From the NCBI RefSeq assembly GCF_004136575.1, contig NZ_NOIQ01000005.1, forward strand, positions 55,811-119,810: DNA of 64,000 bases, written 5' to 3'. The notes below the pieces were generated by a model. It saw only the letters and a list, made by a program, of their open reading frames with translations, ran no database searches and was not told the DNA's origin. The position numbers and the translations under genes were made by a program. The DNA comes from Rothia koreensis. Lineage in GTDB: Bacteria > Actinomycetota > Actinomycetes > Actinomycetales > Micrococcaceae. Positions 8,222-17,039 of the stretch are shown here, in pieces (position 1 is the stretch's first letter; each line of letters begins with the position of its first letter).

Positions 8222-9445
8222 TCATTGCCTGCTCCGACCCTGCGCGCTGGTACCCGCGATCTCATCGACCGGTTGCCAAGCGCCAGTTTCGGCAGACTCT
8301 TCGGCCGCTGATACCACGCGGCTGGCTGCAACACCATCCTTGATATCCGCATGCAGGGACTCGACCCCCAGGTACGCAAGAAGGAATTTCTTGGCCTCGA
8401 TGGTTTTGAGGTCGTCATAGCCCATGGGAGTCCCAGCCCCAGGCTGGAAAACTGAGAAGTCCCCGAATTCCTTGTCGGCCATGATGGTGGTGTATCCGAC
8501 GTGTGGCGCCGTGTTCAAGGCAAGTTGAAGTTCATTCATTCGTTCGAAGTCCCAGCGGAACGAACCCTGCGTGCCGTATACCTCAATTCCGTAGGAGGCG
8601 CGCGGACCGTTGGCCACGCGAGAGGCTTCCAATACGCCGATGACTTGAGCCGTCGAACCCTCGGATGCGGGTTGTTCGCATCGAACAATCATCGAAGCGT
8701 AGTCCTCGTTCTCCACGGGCTTCATGTCGCCGTCCTCGACGACCGCGAAGTGGGTTCCACTGCCCATCGGCATCTCGGGTCGCTCCGAGTACACGGTGGA
8801 TGTCGCCGCAGTGACGCTCCGAATGGGGCCGACGACGTAATGCGTCAGGTCTATGAGATGCCCCATCAGGTCCCCGAGAACCCCCGTTCCAGCGAGGTCC
8901 CGCATGAAACGCCATGACAGCGCTCCGCGGGGATCGGCAGAATAGTCCGCGAAGAAGGCCCCTCTCACGTTGGTGATGCGCCCCAGCTTGCCGTCTGCCA
9001 CGAGCTGGCGCGCGTATTCGATGGCGGGTGCGTTGCGGTAGTTGAAACCCACGGCGCTGACGACGCCGGCGCGGTCGGAAGCATCCGAAATCGCCTGGGT
9101 TTCATCGGCCGAACGCCCCGCAGGCTTCTCCACCCAGAACGCCTTTCCGGCCTCCGCGACGTCCTTCGCGATCTGGGCGTGCAGGAAGTTGGGGGCACAG
9201 ATGGAGACAACATCGACCTCGGGATCGTTCAGAACCTCGTGATAGTCAGTGGTTCCTCGCTCGAAACCGAGTACGTTCACCGCATATCGGGCGCGATCTT
9301 CGGCTGTGTCAGCCGCGACGATCAGCCGAGGCCTGATACCGAGCTCAGGGTAGAAGACCGGAATATTGGTGTATGCCCTCGAATGGACTTTACCCATCCA
9401 GCCTACGCTGATGAGTCCAACACCGATGGTGCGCTGCTCCGCCAT
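8222..9445 (-). CDS. Gfo/Idh/MocA-family sugar or inositol dehydrogenase
   Basis: 407 residues. The N-terminal Rossmann domain begins GVGLISVGWMGKVHSRAY, and the family signature WVEKPAGRS lies near residue 105. The middle contains SWRFMRDLAGTGVLGDLMGH, which carries the conserved Gly-Asp of the substrate domain. NAD(P)-dependent oxidation of a sugar, polyol or inositol isomer is expected; the substrate is unknown. The size and the DLMGHLID motif resemble the homologue at 27.6 kb. It converges on the siderophore gene with only 56 bases between. A TTGACA promoter and operator-like sequence upstream suggest membership of the inositol regulon. Confidence 0.9.
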   Translation of the reverse strand: MAEQRTIGVGLISVGWMGKVHSRAYTNIPVFYPELGIRPRLIVAADTAEDRARYAVNVLGFERGTTDYHEVLNDPEVDVVSICAPNFLHAQIAKDVAEAGKAFWVEKPAGRSADETQAISDASDRAGVVSAVGFNYRNAPAIEYARQLVADGKLGRITNVRGAFFADYSADPRGALSWRFMRDLAGTGVLGDLMGHLIDLTHYVVGPIRSVTAATSTVYSERPEMPMGSGTHFAVVEDGDMKPVENEDYASMIVRCEQPASEGSTAQVIGVLEASRVANGPRASYGIEVYGTQGSFRWDFERMNELQLALNTAPHVGYTTIMADKEFGDFSVFQPGAGTPMGYDDLKTIEAKKFLLAYLGVESLHADIKDGVAASRVVSAAEESAETGAWQPVDEIAGTSAQGRSRQ

Positions 9446-9495
9446 GCCTGCTCCTCGTCGAGTCCGGTCGACCGGAGAACTGGATGGGTCCGGTC

Positions 9496-9532
9496 TTTGT
9501 ACAGCCTATTAAGCTAATTGTTCTAATGTCAA
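9496..9532 (-). promoter_or_regulatory. Promoter with operator-like half sites upstream of Gfo/Idh/MocA gene
   Basis: On the minus strand, TTGACA (9532-9527) is followed after 18 bases by TAGGCT (9508-9503), a plausible sigma-A promoter. TTGACATTAGAACAA overlaps the -35 box and TTTGTACAG (9496-9504) lies near the transcription start. Both resemble parts of the TTGTCCT and TTGTNCAGACAA elements seen before other inositol genes. The match is weaker than at the other sites. Confidence 0.5.
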
Positions 9533-9664
9533 TACAAATAACTGAGAGCGGAGCATCACATCGGCCACAAGATCACGAACGCTTCGAGCACTCAGGCCGC
9601 GTATGCTTTCCCCACGGTTTCCCCGAGGTATCCGCGGAGGGGTGAACCGCTGCGTGAGGAGCCT

Positions 9665-10327
9665 CTAACGCCCCAGGAGATTCGGGTAGATTCCGCGCAT
9701 GACGTTCACGATCTGGTCCGCCTGCTCGGGTGAGACCGGGAAGTCGAGGATGGCGAATTCGTACCAGGTGGCAGTGCCATAGGTCGCACCGAACATGGAC
9801 TGCAGATCCGGCTTGCTCCCTGCCGACAAGTCCCCCAGCGCGCGCTCGTCGTTGACTGTCAGATGACTGTTCGCGCCGTCGAAACTTCCGATGAGGACGA
9901 CATCGCGGGCGCGCGATTCGACATGGATAAGGTCCTTGTCGTGTTGCAAAGAATAGGTTGCGGTCTTCTGCATTCGACAGGGGCCGAAGTCTACTATTGG
10001 CCCTGCAGCCCCGGGGCAGGAGAGGACGGCAATCATCGTGAAGGCCGAGGTCCGCGCGTGCCGAAAGGCATATTGCCCCGATTGGTATGACCCCTTGGTG
10101 ATCTGCAGTGCGTGGCCGTCCGCGCTGTGGATGACTCGTGCATCCGCGGGCTTGGTCCGGACGGCGGCCGTGCGGCTCAACCCCATGGCATCGGGAATCC
10201 GGCTGGGGTCCTCAGGGTCCATGGTCGATGCAACCCACCGTGCCGCAACGGGCACCCCAAGGTCGGGCACAAGGTATTCGGCCAGGTCATTCGTGATTTT
10301 CGTTTGAGTTCGAATCATGGTGGTCAT
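9665..10327 (-). CDS. LamG-like hypothetical protein at end of exopolysaccharide locus
   Basis: 220 residues from the ATG at 10327, chosen for its GGAGGA site; a longer frame from 10405 overlaps the upstream gene. I do not recognise a named family. The second half (AFTMIAVLSC..., VLIGSFDGANSHLTVND, then WYEFAILDFPVSPEQADQI) has the pattern of a concanavalin/LamG jelly-roll domain that binds glycans. No signal peptide or membrane segment is visible. It follows the beta-helix gene by only 10 bases and is the last gene of the locus. It probably acts on or with the same polysaccharide, but this is inference. Confidence 0.6.
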   Translation of the reverse strand: MTTMIRTQTKITNDLAEYLVPDLGVPVAARWVASTMDPEDPSRIPDAMGLSRTAAVRTKPADARVIHSADGHALQITKGSYQSGQYAFRHARTSAFTMIAVLSCPGAAGPIVDFGPCRMQKTATYSLQHDKDLIHVESRARDVVLIGSFDGANSHLTVNDERALGDLSAGSKPDLQSMFGATYGTATWYEFAILDFPVSPEQADQIVNVMRGIYPNLLGR

Positions 10328-10337
10328 CAATTTCCTC

Positions 10338-11948
10338 CTAGTCAGAAACCTGGTCGAGGATCCGCCCGTTGCCCAGGACGTAGTTCCGGCCGGTGGCTCC
10401 GCCACGGATGACTTCGCCAGAGGGGCGTGTTTCGGTCAGTGAGTGGTGAGACACCGTGACCATGTTTTCCCTTGCTTCGGCGCCGAATGCGAGTGCATGC
10501 TTTTGCCATCCGTAGAACGACCCGCGGGCCTGTTCGGCGGCCGTGTTCGATGAAATATTGAGGACATTTCTTGATCCCTCGACAAAGGCGCCGACGTGCC
10601 CGGAGGGAGTTGTGGCCCTTACCGGGTTAGCGACGCGGGTCCTGCCATCATCACCAAAGACCTGGAGGGCTTGATTCTCTTCGTTCGTCAGCCACGGTTC
10701 CAGATCATCGTCGGCCCGCATGGCCCACGGCGGTACGGTGTTGTTCGCATCCACGGACATCTGGATATTCGCTCCTTCCGTTTTTTGGGCAATCCACAGG
10801 CCATGTCCCGAGTGATTCTGGGAGGAACACGAAGAAACAGTGACGTCAGCTCCATTCCCAAGGAATTCCCAACCATTGGCCCATCGCCGCCTGTACGCAT
10901 TTCCGTCCGGCGCCGGGTGTTTGAGAACCGCTGTTCCTGACATCCACGTCTTGATGTTCGAATAGTTCACGGATCCGTGCAGAGAACGGACACCGGCGAA
11001 TTCTGCCTGGCCCACGGTGCAGTCCGACCAGGAGCAATCAGGGGGAGATATGAAACCGACGCCGGGCCGGAGAGCGACCACGTTGTGGAATACGGTTCCC
11101 CCATTTCCTCTCCATCCGAAGACCGCCGTGCCGTAGACATCGTTGATCCTCACGTTGGCAACCAGGTTGTAGAGGTCAAGACCTTCATCGTCCTGGTCAG
11201 GTCTGGGCTCTGACCGCGCAATCCAAATTCCGTGGGGCATGGCGCTGTAATTCTCGAGAGAATTCCGAGCCCACTTGGCCCCCTTGGACCAGACCGTTTG
11301 GTTGAACCGGTTCCCCTCCAACGTCACGTCGCGCACTTCTGTGCGGTAGTTCTTGTGCCCGGATGCGGATGGGGTCACGGCGACGATAGCCCTGTTCGCG
11401 GCGTTGGGGAGAACGAGTTTGGTGATTCTCTGACCAGATCCCGCCAGAGAGACACCGGGAGCGAGGGTCACGCTTGCCAACGTCGCCCCAGGCGGAAGAA
11501 CCACCGTGCCACCGCCGTTCTCGGATACGGACACCACCAAACGATTCATTGCCTCGGTATCGTCGGTCCCACTCTTCGGCTCCCAGGCCATGCCCATCAA
11601 CGGGTTTCGCTCGAGCACGGCGTCGGACTTGACGCCACCGGCCGCCGCCGGAATGAGACCGCCATTGTGTTTGGACGAGTACCGGAGAAGCCGCGGCGAG
11701 AGGGATCCCGAGGAATCGAGAATGTCCACCCTCCGCACGCCGTCGGTCACCGCCAGTAGGCTGTCGCCTGGGCCCTCGGGGTCCACTCCGAATTTCTCAT
11801 AGGCCGCCGCCGTGGGATGTCCATCCGGCTTCCGCGCCTCCAGCCACGTTGGCTCCCCGTTCTTTCCGGTTGCGGCAAAGGCGAGGTCTTCCCGGGGGCC
11901 GCGATTGCCTTGTCCGGGATACCCACGGAGCGATCGCGCTTCTTCCAT
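10338..11948 (-). CDS. Right-handed beta-helix (pectate-lyase-like) protein
   Basis: 536 residues from ATG 11948, which has AAAGGA about 9 bases upstream; the open frame to 12071 overlaps the previous gene. Residues about 1-100 hold a short N-terminal module (WLEARKPDGHPTAAAYEKFG). From GTDDTEAMNRLV on, the sequence has the start of a Pectate_lyase_3 / tailspike-type parallel beta-helix: GGGTVVLPPGATL, then repeated short strands such as NVRINDVYGTAVFGW and VTVSSCSSQNHSGHGLWIA. It could cleave, epimerise or bind the exopolysaccharide. No signal peptide is visible, which is odd for an enzyme acting on a secreted polymer. Confidence 0.7.
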   Translation of the reverse strand: MEEARSLRGYPGQGNRGPREDLAFAATGKNGEPTWLEARKPDGHPTAAAYEKFGVDPEGPGDSLLAVTDGVRRVDILDSSGSLSPRLLRYSSKHNGGLIPAAAGGVKSDAVLERNPLMGMAWEPKSGTDDTEAMNRLVVSVSENGGGTVVLPPGATLASVTLAPGVSLAGSGQRITKLVLPNAANRAIVAVTPSASGHKNYRTEVRDVTLEGNRFNQTVWSKGAKWARNSLENYSAMPHGIWIARSEPRPDQDDEGLDLYNLVANVRINDVYGTAVFGWRGNGGTVFHNVVALRPGVGFISPPDCSWSDCTVGQAEFAGVRSLHGSVNYSNIKTWMSGTAVLKHPAPDGNAYRRRWANGWEFLGNGADVTVSSCSSQNHSGHGLWIAQKTEGANIQMSVDANNTVPPWAMRADDDLEPWLTNEENQALQVFGDDGRTRVANPVRATTPSGHVGAFVEGSRNVLNISSNTAAEQARGSFYGWQKHALAFGAEARENMVTVSHHSLTETRPSGEVIRGGATGRNYVLGNGRILDQVSD

Positions 11949-12003
11949 TGTCAGCTGTCCTTTCTCTTCATCTGGAAACGATTTCCCGAAATTGCCGCCC
12001 GCA

Positions 12004-13071
12004 TTACACCAGCCGCAGCCGCCTGAATTCTTCGAAAACTCCCGCGGCGCACGCTTTTCCGCCTGCTTCACTGAGGTGACCGCGGTCGTCCATGGTCAGA
12101 GAGATGGGAATGACGCCGCTGTCTCCGGCCGCTCGATCCTCGTCCGTCATCTTCTGACCGGCCAACGCGCATGACTGCTCCCGATGTTCGATCAACCATT
12201 GGAAGGGCTCGATGAATGAATCCCCGAATTCCTGTTTGAGCCTTCCGTTCCACGCATCGAGCTCTGCGCGCTTTGGGGTGCCGATCTTCTCGCCCTTCCA
12301 CGCAGGGATCTCCGTCACCACGAACCTCAGTTGTTTGGCCGGGTGTTTCTCGATCATGGTCCGGATGTTCTTCACCAGACCGTTGACGGATCCGCCAGTA
12401 TCTATGTCATTGCGCCCGAGGGAGAAGACGACCGAGAAGTTTCTGTGGAATCCTTTGGTCCCGATGGACTGCTCGTGGCGCGGATCCACCGTGATGTCGA
12501 CGCGTCCCGAGACGTCGAGTTCTTCGCCGGACCAGGGCCTCCTGAACCAGGCCCTCTTCGAGGACCGTGGACGAACCATCGTTCCCCGGACATTGCCTAT
12601 TTCGACGAGGTACTCCACTTCCTCGTGCATCCGAAAGGCTGACGGATCGAAGTCGAGCACCTCTACCCAGCCCTTGGCTGGAATCCTGCCTCCAGCAAGC
12701 CGTCCCCTCAACGGTTCGCACCCGGATCTGATGGCCGCGGTCAGCGAATTGTCTCCGATCATGCTCGCGTCCATATGCTCGTAGCCGGTGAGTTCTGCGC
12801 ATGCTGGAACCACTTTGGAAAGGTTCGTGAAGGAGTCTCCGAAGTGCACCCACTCCCCGCCCGAGGAGCGGCGTCGGGCACCTCCCTTCGGAGAACCATT
12901 GCGCGCCACCGGGACGGGAGACGCGGTCCTTTTCAACGGTTCCTGCGTGCAACCAGCCGTCGTGAATGCGGCCGCCCCCAGCCCCAAAGACCGGAACAGG
13001 GAACGCCGTGAAGTCAGCGGTTCGGAGCCGGAAGAAGCCCACATATCCGTCACTGGCTTGCCGTAAACCAT
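12004..13071 (-). CDS. SGNH/GDSL-hydrolase-like lipoprotein
   Basis: 355 residues. A twin-arginine-type lipoprotein signal is visible at about residues 21-41 (RRSLFRSLGLGAAAFTTAGC), so the protein should be exported and lipid-anchored. The mature part shows SGNH blocks: HFGDSFTN (nucleophile Ser), SLGRNDID (Asn block) and MDDRGHLSEAG (Asp/His) near the end. Such enzymes often remove or transfer acetyl groups on cell-surface glycans, which fits the acetyltransferase in the same locus. The distances between blocks are larger than in classic members. ATG 13071 is used; its ribosome site is weak. Confidence 0.7.
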   Translation of the reverse strand: MVYGKPVTDMWASSGSEPLTSRRSLFRSLGLGAAAFTTAGCTQEPLKRTASPVPVARNGSPKGGARRRSSGGEWVHFGDSFTNLSKVVPACAELTGYEHMDASMIGDNSLTAAIRSGCEPLRGRLAGGRIPAKGWVEVLDFDPSAFRMHEEVEYLVEIGNVRGTMVRPRSSKRAWFRRPWSGEELDVSGRVDITVDPRHEQSIGTKGFHRNFSVVFSLGRNDIDTGGSVNGLVKNIRTMIEKHPAKQLRFVVTEIPAWKGEKIGTPKRAELDAWNGRLKQEFGDSFIEPFQWLIEHREQSCALAGQKMTDEDRAAGDSGVIPISLTMDDRGHLSEAGGKACAAGVFEEFRRLRLV

Positions 13072-13098
13072 TGATCTATCTTTCTTCTCAGGTGAAGA

Positions 13099-13983
13099 TC
13101 AACCGATAACGGGAGCCTCGGCGGCCAAAGCTCGAATATCCTCAGAGGTCAACGTGGCGCGAATCTGGGCGTCATTCCCGTTCTCGGCCACGTTGGTGCT
13201 GTGCAAGGAGGATTTCTGCTGCAGACCGGGGATGGAGATGTACGTCAGCCCCTTCGGCGAGACGAATCGCGTTCTGACTCCCGCCCGGATCGCCTCGACA
13301 TTGATCCAGATATCGTCCGCCCGAGGGCAGCTCTTCGTGAATTCCGTCCCGTCGTGAAAAATTCGCTCCAGGAGAGCATGCGGGAGTACTGCGCCCCCTA
13401 CCCCCGTGGCGAAATTCGAGAAACCTACGCTTTCGGCTGCAGCTGTTGGCCACGTCGTATACGGTGCCACCTCGGTCCCACCGCTGGTGAGAGTCCACTG
13501 ATGGCAACGAAGGGCCACGACATCGTCGGGATACGCCCTATGGGCATCGGACAAGCGTTCGAGCCATCCCGTTGGGTACATGACGTCGTCGTCGGCGACG
13601 ACGGCCGGGAGGTCCTTCGCCTTCGTCATCCGTATATACGGGTAGAACTTCCCAAAAGGGCCCAGTTTTTCGCATCGGAGGATCTCCAGCCCCCTCCGCT
13701 GAAGGCGAAGAAGGTGTGGGTGGCTCCGAACATCGAAAGTTTCGTCGTCGATCCACAGAATCATGCGTTGTGGTTTGACACGCCCCTGGGCGATGGATTC
13801 GATGGCAAGCCACACGGTCGACAGGCGGTGCCCGTACGAGGTGATGTTGACGGCCACCGGAGCCTCGCCGAGAACGCTGGCTGACGAGGCCCTATTGATC
13901 AGCCGAAGCCTGGCCATGGCCGCCACCTTCCACGGAACACGCAACGGTCGAGAGACCTGCAAATCCAAAGGCGTTTCTGTCAT
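13099..13983 (-). CDS. Glycosyltransferase (GT-A type) of exopolysaccharide locus
   Basis: 294 residues. The N-terminal part contains VAVNITSYGHRLSTVWLAIE followed by QRMILWIDDE, a GT-A nucleotide-sugar fold. The acidic motif VVADDDVMYP near residue 130 is the expected DXD metal/sugar-nucleotide site. A later segment, SCPRADDIWINVEAIRAG, resembles the acceptor side of glycosyltransferases of this kind. Donor and acceptor are unknown. The start codon overlaps the stop of the flippase gene by four bases (ATGA). Confidence 0.8.
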   Translation of the reverse strand: MTETPLDLQVSRPLRVPWKVAAMARLRLINRASSASVLGEAPVAVNITSYGHRLSTVWLAIESIAQGRVKPQRMILWIDDETFDVRSHPHLLRLQRRGLEILRCEKLGPFGKFYPYIRMTKAKDLPAVVADDDVMYPTGWLERLSDAHRAYPDDVVALRCHQWTLTSGGTEVAPYTTWPTAAAESVGFSNFATGVGGAVLPHALLERIFHDGTEFTKSCPRADDIWINVEAIRAGVRTRFVSPKGLTYISIPGLQQKSSLHSTNVAENGNDAQIRATLTSEDIRALAAEAPVIG

Positions 13984-15386
13984 CGTGTGACTCCCATTCT
14001 CCGAAGGATTTTTCCCGCCGCCTTCGCCAGCATCATGGCGTCACCGCGTGAGACCGCGTAGAAAGCCCCAAAGCTGAATCCGAAGTGGCGACGGAGGTAA
14101 TAGATGTTCAAGTTTCCAGCCACGGCATTCCCCACGAGCGTGGACAGTGCTGCCCCCATCCCGCCCAGAACGGAGGTCAGCCCGAAAAGCACGGCCAGAT
14201 TGAATACGGCCCCGATGGCCATGGATCGGCTTCGCAGATCCGGTCTTCCCCGACCCGAGAGCCCGGCCCCCGCGACCGACCCGGGGGCTCCTACGACGGC
14301 CGCAGCCAGAAGCACCAGGAGCATCGGTATCGAGGATGAAAACTCCGCCCCAAAAATCGGGCCCACCCAAAGGAACGACGTCGCCGCAATCGGCACCGAG
14401 GTCAGGACCGTCAGCATCACGGTGATACGCGCCATCGCTGTCAGGCGCCGGTCGGCATGTTCCGACGTGGCGTCGTCCCCCGTGTCCGCTGCGTCGGCGG
14501 CGAAAACCACGTTGCGGAACGCGTTGGAGAGCACCGACGGAATCTCCCCGATGGTCACGGCGACGGCGTAGAGCCCCTGCTGTTCCAAGGTCGTCAACCT
14601 GATCATGACCGTTTGGTCGATTCGGCTCAGAACGATGCCGGACAAGGAACCGAGCCAGACCTTCGATCCGTAGGCCCACATCTCGCCCACCCTTTGAGGT
14701 TCTTCCCGTGACAGGAGGTCTCCACGGGCTCGTTGTCCCCAGAGGACCGGCAGGTAGACGAGCGCCCCCAGGACCGGTGACGCCAAGGTCACGATCACGG
14801 CGGTCAACACCGTCAGATGCCCGGTGCCGAGCAGAGCCACCAACGCGACCAGCCGCAGCACCGAAAACAACCCCTGCTCGAGGGCCTGGAATTTCCACTG
14901 GTTGGTCGCCGCGACGAACGCCCGAGGGATCAGGATCAGCATATTCGGGACCAGGGCCACGGACGTGAGGAGAAGGAGTTCCCTGTACTCCTCCCCGTGA
15001 CCGCTCGAGAGGAATGGGCTCAGGGCCCACACCGCGAGGGCGCAGAGTGCCCCGAGAGACAGCAAAGTCCAGAGCGCCAGGCGCAGCACCGAACGATGTC
15101 GCCGGACATACCGCGCGGCGAAGAAGGTCAGGGCCTCCGGCATCCCGAAAGCGCCGGCCGAGGAAGCGACCAACACGATCGAGGTCACTCCGCCAAGCGC
15201 GCCACGCCCGGCCTCGCCGAGCCCATTGGAAAGGATAGGGGCAATGGCGAGCCCGGCGACGGGCGCCAACAGGTTGCTCAGCAACGAATAAAAGAGCCCG
15301 GACCCCATGGAGGTCGGTCTGTTCGCTGATTCGGTCTTGGTCGAAGGGCCCTGCACAGGGCCTTCAACTGATTCAGGTTCGGACAT
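13980..15386 (-). CDS. Wzx-like polysaccharide flippase
   Basis: 468 residues with about 12-14 hydrophobic helices, of the MOP superfamily (oligosaccharide flippase). The first helix pair (YSLLSNLLAPVAGLAIAPIL, then LGEAGRGALGGVTS) is typical of Wzx/PST proteins. It is expected to flip undecaprenyl-linked repeat units across the membrane for polymerisation by the Wzy-like protein. It follows the tyrosine kinase gene by 19 bases. A hydrophilic N-terminal tail of about 28 residues precedes the first helix. Confidence 0.88.
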   Translation of the reverse strand: MSEPESVEGPVQGPSTKTESANRPTSMGSGLFYSLLSNLLAPVAGLAIAPILSNGLGEAGRGALGGVTSIVLVASSAGAFGMPEALTFFAARYVRRHRSVLRLALWTLLSLGALCALAVWALSPFLSSGHGEEYRELLLLTSVALVPNMLILIPRAFVAATNQWKFQALEQGLFSVLRLVALVALLGTGHLTVLTAVIVTLASPVLGALVYLPVLWGQRARGDLLSREEPQRVGEMWAYGSKVWLGSLSGIVLSRIDQTVMIRLTTLEQQGLYAVAVTIGEIPSVLSNAFRNVVFAADAADTGDDATSEHADRRLTAMARITVMLTVLTSVPIAATSFLWVGPIFGAEFSSSIPMLLVLLAAAVVGAPGSVAGAGLSGRGRPDLRSRSMAIGAVFNLAVLFGLTSVLGGMGAALSTLVGNAVAGNLNIYYLRRHFGFSFGAFYAVSRGDAMMLAKAAGKILRRMGVTR

Positions 15387-15405
15387 ATCAGGTGACGCGA
15401 CCTGT

Positions 15406-16989
15406 TCAGACGCCGCTTGCCGCCTTTCTTGACTCCCGTTTGGACCGCTTCGTCCGTGAACGCTTGGTGCGTCCGGACGAGTCGTCGCCGGATTCGTCGT
15501 AGTAGTAGTTCTCGCCGTAATAGCGGTAGTAGCCGGCCTCGCTGCCCTTCGTGGGCACCTTGTTCAGCACGGTACCCAGCAATTGGGCGTTGACCTGATC
15601 GAGGTTCTGCAGGGCCTTGCCCAACTGGTCTCGGGTCGTGTTCCCGGCTTCGACAACCACCAGGGCCCCATCGAATCTGGTCGCCAAGATCGCCGAGTCG
15701 CTGACCGGCAGCAACGGCGGTGCGTCCATGATGACGGTGCCCTTCTCTGCGAGGCGATCGATCATGGCCGAGAAGCGCTCCGACGCGAGGATTTCGGACG
15801 GGTTCGGCGGAATGTGTCCCGCCGCCAGGACGAAGAGGTTCGGGTAGGCGTGCGCCTGCTGGATGACGTCGTCCTCCTCCGCGCGGCCGATGATGACGTC
15901 AGTCAGCCCCACGTCCTCGATGAGGCCAAAGCTCTTGGCAACGGTAGGGCGGCGCAAGTCGGCGTCGACCAGGTAGATCGGTTCTCCGCCCTGGGCGAGA
16001 GCGATGGCCAGGTTGTCCGCGACCGTCGACTTGCCGTCCGCCGGAAGACACGAAGTCACCACGAAGCGGCGAGGGGGCCGGTCCGGGTTCATGAACTGCA
16101 GGTTGGTCCGGAGCTCCTTGAACGACTCGATCAGAGTGAAGTCACGTCGGCGGCTCGTGGCATCTCCGGAGTCCGATGGGAGCAAACGCGACTCACGCAA
16201 CGCATCGGACAGCGGGATCGTCCCCAGCAAGGGGGAATTCCCCATGACCTCCCGGAGGATTTCCACGGAGCGAATGCTCCGGTCTCTGAAGGCCTGCAGA
16301 AGGAGCACGAGGAGGACGACAACCAGCAGTGCCAAAGCCCCAAGGGCTGCGTTCAGCTTCACGTTCGGAGACACGGGCGAAGTCGGTGTCTCGGCCTGAA
16401 CGTATTCGATGAACTTCAGCACGGAGTTGGCCGGGTCGGCCTGTGCTTCCTCGGAGTCTTCAGAATCTTGGGACTTCTCGGGTGCCGCCGAGTTGCCACC
16501 GGTCTCGACTCGTTCCACGTTCGCGGCCAACGCCTTGATCCAGGCGTCCGCCAGCTCCCGTGCGCTGTCAGGATCATGGGAACGAATCGTGACCTGGATC
16601 TGCGCCGTGTCCAGGGGGACGGCGACCGAGACCATGCCCAGCGCCTGCTGCGGGCTGAGGTCGTATCCGGTGGCCTTGATCGCGTCCTCGGCCACTCCAC
16701 GGGAGGTGGCGAGGCTCTTGTACTGGGTCGCCTTCGACTTCGCCAGGGTATCCGTGGTCGATGCCAGACCAATGCTGTTGTTGTTGTCGGTCGTCACGAT
16801 CCCCGTGGCATCGGCCGCGTAGACGCGCGGTTGCAGAGCCGACACTCCGACTCCGACCAGGGCACCGACGACAATCCCGGCCACCAGCAGATACCAACGC
16901 CGCCGGACGGTGCGCACGAACGCCTCAACCAGGCCCGAACTCTTTTCCGACGTGGTCCCGCCGATCAAAACAGGGTTCTTCTCGCCCAT
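15406..16989 (-). CDS. wzc: Polysaccharide co-polymerase / BY-type tyrosine kinase (Wzc-like)
   Basis: 527 residues from ATG 16989; an in-frame TTG at 17007 is the alternative. The N-terminal Wzz-type region has membrane helices RRWYLLVAGIVVGALVGVGV (about 30-50) and LGALALLVVVLLVLLLQAF, flanking an extracellular loop. The cytoplasmic kinase has Walker A in SCLPADGKSTVADNLA, Walker A' in IYLVDADLRRPT and Walker B in VIMDAPPLLP. A tyrosine cluster (YYRYYGENYYYDE) followed by a Lys/Arg-rich tail ends the protein and is the probable autophosphorylation site. As in other Gram-positive actinobacteria, co-polymerase and kinase are fused. It should control chain length together with the phosphatase encoded just upstream. 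Confidence 0.92.
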   Translation of the reverse strand: MGEKNPVLIGGTTSEKSSGLVEAFVRTVRRRWYLLVAGIVVGALVGVGVSALQPRVYAADATGIVTTDNNNSIGLASTTDTLAKSKATQYKSLATSRGVAEDAIKATGYDLSPQQALGMVSVAVPLDTAQIQVTIRSHDPDSARELADAWIKALAANVERVETGGNSAAPEKSQDSEDSEEAQADPANSVLKFIEYVQAETPTSPVSPNVKLNAALGALALLVVVLLVLLLQAFRDRSIRSVEILREVMGNSPLLGTIPLSDALRESRLLPSDSGDATSRRRDFTLIESFKELRTNLQFMNPDRPPRRFVVTSCLPADGKSTVADNLAIALAQGGEPIYLVDADLRRPTVAKSFGLIEDVGLTDVIIGRAEEDDVIQQAHAYPNLFVLAAGHIPPNPSEILASERFSAMIDRLAEKGTVIMDAPPLLPVSDSAILATRFDGALVVVEAGNTTRDQLGKALQNLDQVNAQLLGTVLNKVPTKGSEAGYYRYYGENYYYDESGDDSSGRTKRSRTKRSKRESRKAASGV

Positions 16990-17039
16990 ACTCTCTTGTT
17001 TCTCCAATACGTTTAGTGGTTCCAGATGCCCGCAGCGCC

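Noticed and set aside
9616..9648. Terminator after the last exopolysaccharide gene
   Set aside because: The GGTTTCCCC/GGGGTGAACC repeat is imperfect, has a large loop and no T-tract on the minus strand.
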